Translations under genes and position numbers: made by a program | DNA from: Sphaerisporangium corydalis | GTDB taxonomy: Bacteria > Actinomycetota > Actinomycetes > Streptosporangiales > Streptosporangiaceae | Length of the DNA stretch: 64,000 nucleotides | Assembly: GCF_025506355.1 (NCBI RefSeq) | Contig: NZ_JANZYP010000003.1 | Location: 1-64,000 of the forward strand | Direction of reading: 5' to 3' | Notes under the pieces: generated by a model | Seen by the model: only the letters and a program-made list of their open reading frames with translations | The model's database searches: none | Told to the model about the DNA's origin: nothing | Shown: positions 62,272-64,000 of the stretch, one piece after another | Layout: each line of letters opens with the position of its first letter | Position numbering within the stretch: the stretch's first letter is position 1

Positions 62272-64000
62272 GTGGGCAATCTGCCTGCCGAGATAACGAG
62301 CTTTGTCGGGCGGCGGTTCGAGACCACCGAGGTCGTGAGAGGACTGGAGGAGTCGCGCCTGGTCACGCTCACCGGGGTGGGTGGAGTGGGCAAGACGCGT
62401 CTGGCCCTGCGGGTCGCGCGCACGCTTGAGTCCCGGTTTCCCGACGGTGTGTGGTTCGTGGAGTTGTCGTCGTTGCGCGAGCCCGCGCTGCTCGGTCACG
62501 CCGTCTGCTCGGTGCTCGGGGTGGCGCAGCAGGCCGGGCGCCCGCAGATGGCCGTGCTCGCCGAGTTCCTCGCCGGGCGGCGCTCGCTGATCGTGCTGGA
62601 CACCTGCGAGCACCTGGTGAAAGGGTGCGCCGTGCTGGTGGACACCCTGCTCAGGGCCGCGCCGGGCCTGCGGATGCTGGTGACCAGCCGGAGCGTGCTC
62701 GGGCTGCCGGGAGAGTCGCGCTTCCACGTCGAGCCGCTGCCCATCGAAGGACGGTTGCACCCGGGCGCGCCCGCAGGGGAGGGCCGGGAGCGGGTGTCGC
62801 TGGCCCCGAGCGCGGACGGCGCCGTGGCGCTGTTCGCCGACCGGGCCGCCTCGCTGGTCCCCGGCTTCGTCGCGACGCCCGAGGTGGCGCTGCTCTGCCA
62901 GCGGCTCGACGGCATCCCGCTGGCGATCGAGCTCGCCGCCGTGCGGCTGCGCACGCTGTCCGTCGAGCAGATCATGGGCCGCATCGACCGCCGCTTCGAT
63001 TTGCTCTCCAGCGAGAACCGCGCGGGCCTGTCGCGCCACCAGACGCTCCGCACGACCATCGGCTGGAGCCACGAGCTGTGCGAGCCGCTGGAACGCCTGC
63101 TCTGGGCGCGGCTGTCGGTCTTCGCGGGGGACTTCGACCTGGAGGCGGCGCAGGCGGTGTGCGCCGACACCGGCACCGACGCGTACACGGGCCTGCACGG
63201 CGAGCACGTCGAGGACACCCTGATCGCCCTGGTGGAGAAGTCGATCGTGCTGCGGGTGGACACCGGCCGCACGGTCCGGTTCCGGATGCTGGACACCGTG
63301 CGGGAGTACGGTGCCGACTGGCTGCGCGAGCTCGGGCGGTACGAGGCCGCGCGCCGCCGCCACCGTGACCACTACCTGGGGCTGGCCCGCCGCTTCGACG
63401 AGGCGTGGTTCGGCCCCGACCAGGTGGCGTGGTACGGCCGGATGAGCCGCGAGCTGCCGAACCTGCGTGCCGCGCTGGACTTCTGCCTCACCGACCCCGC
63501 CGAGCACGCCGTAGGCCTGGAGCTCGCGGGGCGGCTCGCCTACTTCTGGATGGCGTGCGGCCTCATCTCCGAAGGCGGCCACTACCTCAAGCGGGCGCTC
63601 GCCCTGGACCCCGTCCCCGGCGCGAGCCTGTCGCGGGCGCTGTGGGCGTGCGCGTGGCTGAGCGACCTCCAGGGCGAGCTGGACGAGGCCAACGACCTCG
63701 CCACCGAGTGCCTGTCGCAGGCCTTCGCCCAGGGGGACCGGGCGGCGGCCGGGTGGGGGATGGCCGCCTGCGCCAACACGGGCCTGCACTGGGGGTACGT
63801 CTCCGACGCGCTGGCCATGTACGAGCGGGCGCGCGACACCCACCAGGACGGTGGCGACACCGGCGCCGGGCTGGCGTACGCGCTGACCGGCCAGGCGTAC
63901 GCGCTGGTCCTGCTCGGCCGGCCCGAGCAGGCGCTGTCGTGCCTGCGGCAGCAGCGGTCGCTGTGCGGTGCGCGCGGGGAGATCTGGCTGCACTCCTCGG
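62272..64000 (+). CDS. NB-ARC/AAA ATPase regulator with TPR-like region (3' end cut by window)
   Basis: 576 codons are visible. It begins NLPAEITSFVGRRFE, typical of actinobacterial LuxR/AfsR-class STAND proteins. Then come P-loop GVGGVGKT (35-42), Walker B LIVLDTCEHL, the VTSRSVLGLPGE sensor, DGIPLAIELAAVRLRTLS and RHQTLRTTIGWSHELC, followed by helical repeats (LRAALDFCL ... ALAMYERAR) of TPR type. No SARP DNA-binding domain precedes it; a C-terminal LuxR HTH may lie beyond the edge. GTG 62272 is chosen for the conserved start; GTG 62254 is possible. Confidence 0.87.
   Translation, partial: MGNLPAEITSFVGRRFETTEVVRGLEESRLVTLTGVGGVGKTRLALRVARTLESRFPDGVWFVELSSLREPALLGHAVCSVLGVAQQAGRPQMAVLAEFLAGRRSLIVLDTCEHLVKGCAVLVDTLLRAAPGLRMLVTSRSVLGLPGESRFHVEPLPIEGRLHPGAPAGEGRERVSLAPSADGAVALFADRAASLVPGFVATPEVALLCQRLDGIPLAIELAAVRLRTLSVEQIMGRIDRRFDLLSSENRAGLSRHQTLRTTIGWSHELCEPLERLLWARLSVFAGDFDLEAAQAVCADTGTDAYTGLHGEHVEDTLIALVEKSIVLRVDTGRTVRFRMLDTVREYGADWLRELGRYEAARRRHRDHYLGLARRFDEAWFGPDQVAWYGRMSRELPNLRAALDFCLTDPAEHAVGLELAGRLAYFWMACGLISEGGHYLKRALALDPVPGASLSRALWACAWLSDLQGELDEANDLATECLSQAFAQGDRAAAGWGMAACANTGLHWGYVSDALAMYERARDTHQDGGDTGAGLAYALTGQAYALVLLGRPEQALSCLRQQRSLCGARGEIWLHSS

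Noticed and set aside
61890-62429. A 179-codon frame ahead of the NB-ARC gene
   Set aside because: It overlaps the conserved start of the regulator in another frame and has no recognisable sequence.

Overview
The window is 64 kb of very GC-rich DNA. It carries mycothiol biosynthesis genes (mshB, mshA), many GTG starts, TAGRRT-type -10 boxes placed 6-7 nt before start codons (leaderless mRNAs), a dnaG-primary sigma factor pair and MalR-like sugar regulation. This points to an actinomycete chromosome. A Streptosporangiales-type organism (Streptosporangium/Nonomuraea-like) is my best guess by inference; the sequence does not prove the genus. I see no insertion sequence, prophage, CRISPR array or plasmid gene.

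Layout. 0-11.7 kb is a core region: a class IV aminotransferase cut by the left edge, a D-2-hydroxyacid dehydrogenase, ppdK, dgt, a lipoprotein with a degenerate M23 domain, dnaG, a primary-type sigma factor, and two small conserved proteins. 11.9-22.8 kb is mixed metabolism: tRNA-Asn, a bacterial nitric oxide synthase oxygenase, an enoyl-CoA hydratase, a cold-shock protein, a STAS antagonist, an FAD/NAD(P)-binding protein, galactokinase, a PLP-dependent deaminase/desulfhydrase, a patatin phospholipase, a LacI regulator and mshB. 22.9-38.7 kb is an NRPS locus: AMP-ligase, NRPS C-A-PCP, NRPS C-A-PCP-C-A-PCP and a free carrier protein on the minus strand, with a free-standing condensation-like protein and a phosphatase on the plus strand. 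38.8-47.8 kb holds mshA and a maltose/maltodextrin operon (LacI/MalR-like regulator, binding protein, two permeases, GH13 alpha-glucosidase) followed by a GNAT gene. 47.8-64 kb holds a peroxiredoxin, a HesB-like protein, an EEP-family hydrolase, alpha-amylase, a giant amylopullulanase, a permuted NlpC/P60-like protein, a small membrane protein, an FAD monooxygenase-like protein, a lipoprotein with a duplicated domain, and the start of an NB-ARC/TPR regulator cut by the right edge.

How the genes work together. The secreted amylopullulanase and alpha-amylase would break starch into maltodextrins, the ABC system would import them and the cytoplasmic GH13 enzyme would hydrolyse them. The adjacent MalR-like LacI protein probably controls part of this. 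It has a close paralogue 25 kb away, and both have the same operator/-10/leaderless-start geometry. The NRPS locus looks able to join an acyl or aryl starter to three amino acids. Two A domains share the pocket DILQLGVIWK (close to glycine codes) and the third has an unusual acidic pocket. No thioesterase or reductase domain is present, so release of the product is unexplained.

Most striking is the number of in-frame minisatellites. Tandem repeats of 15, 24, 30, 33-36 and 120 bp sit inside the NRPS genes and galactokinase, at loops and linkers, and related arrays lie in several intergenic gaps. A second highlight is a 7-bp TAGCCTA element that serves as back-to-back -10 boxes for two divergent leaderless genes at 58.6 kb and recurs between galK and its divergent neighbour.
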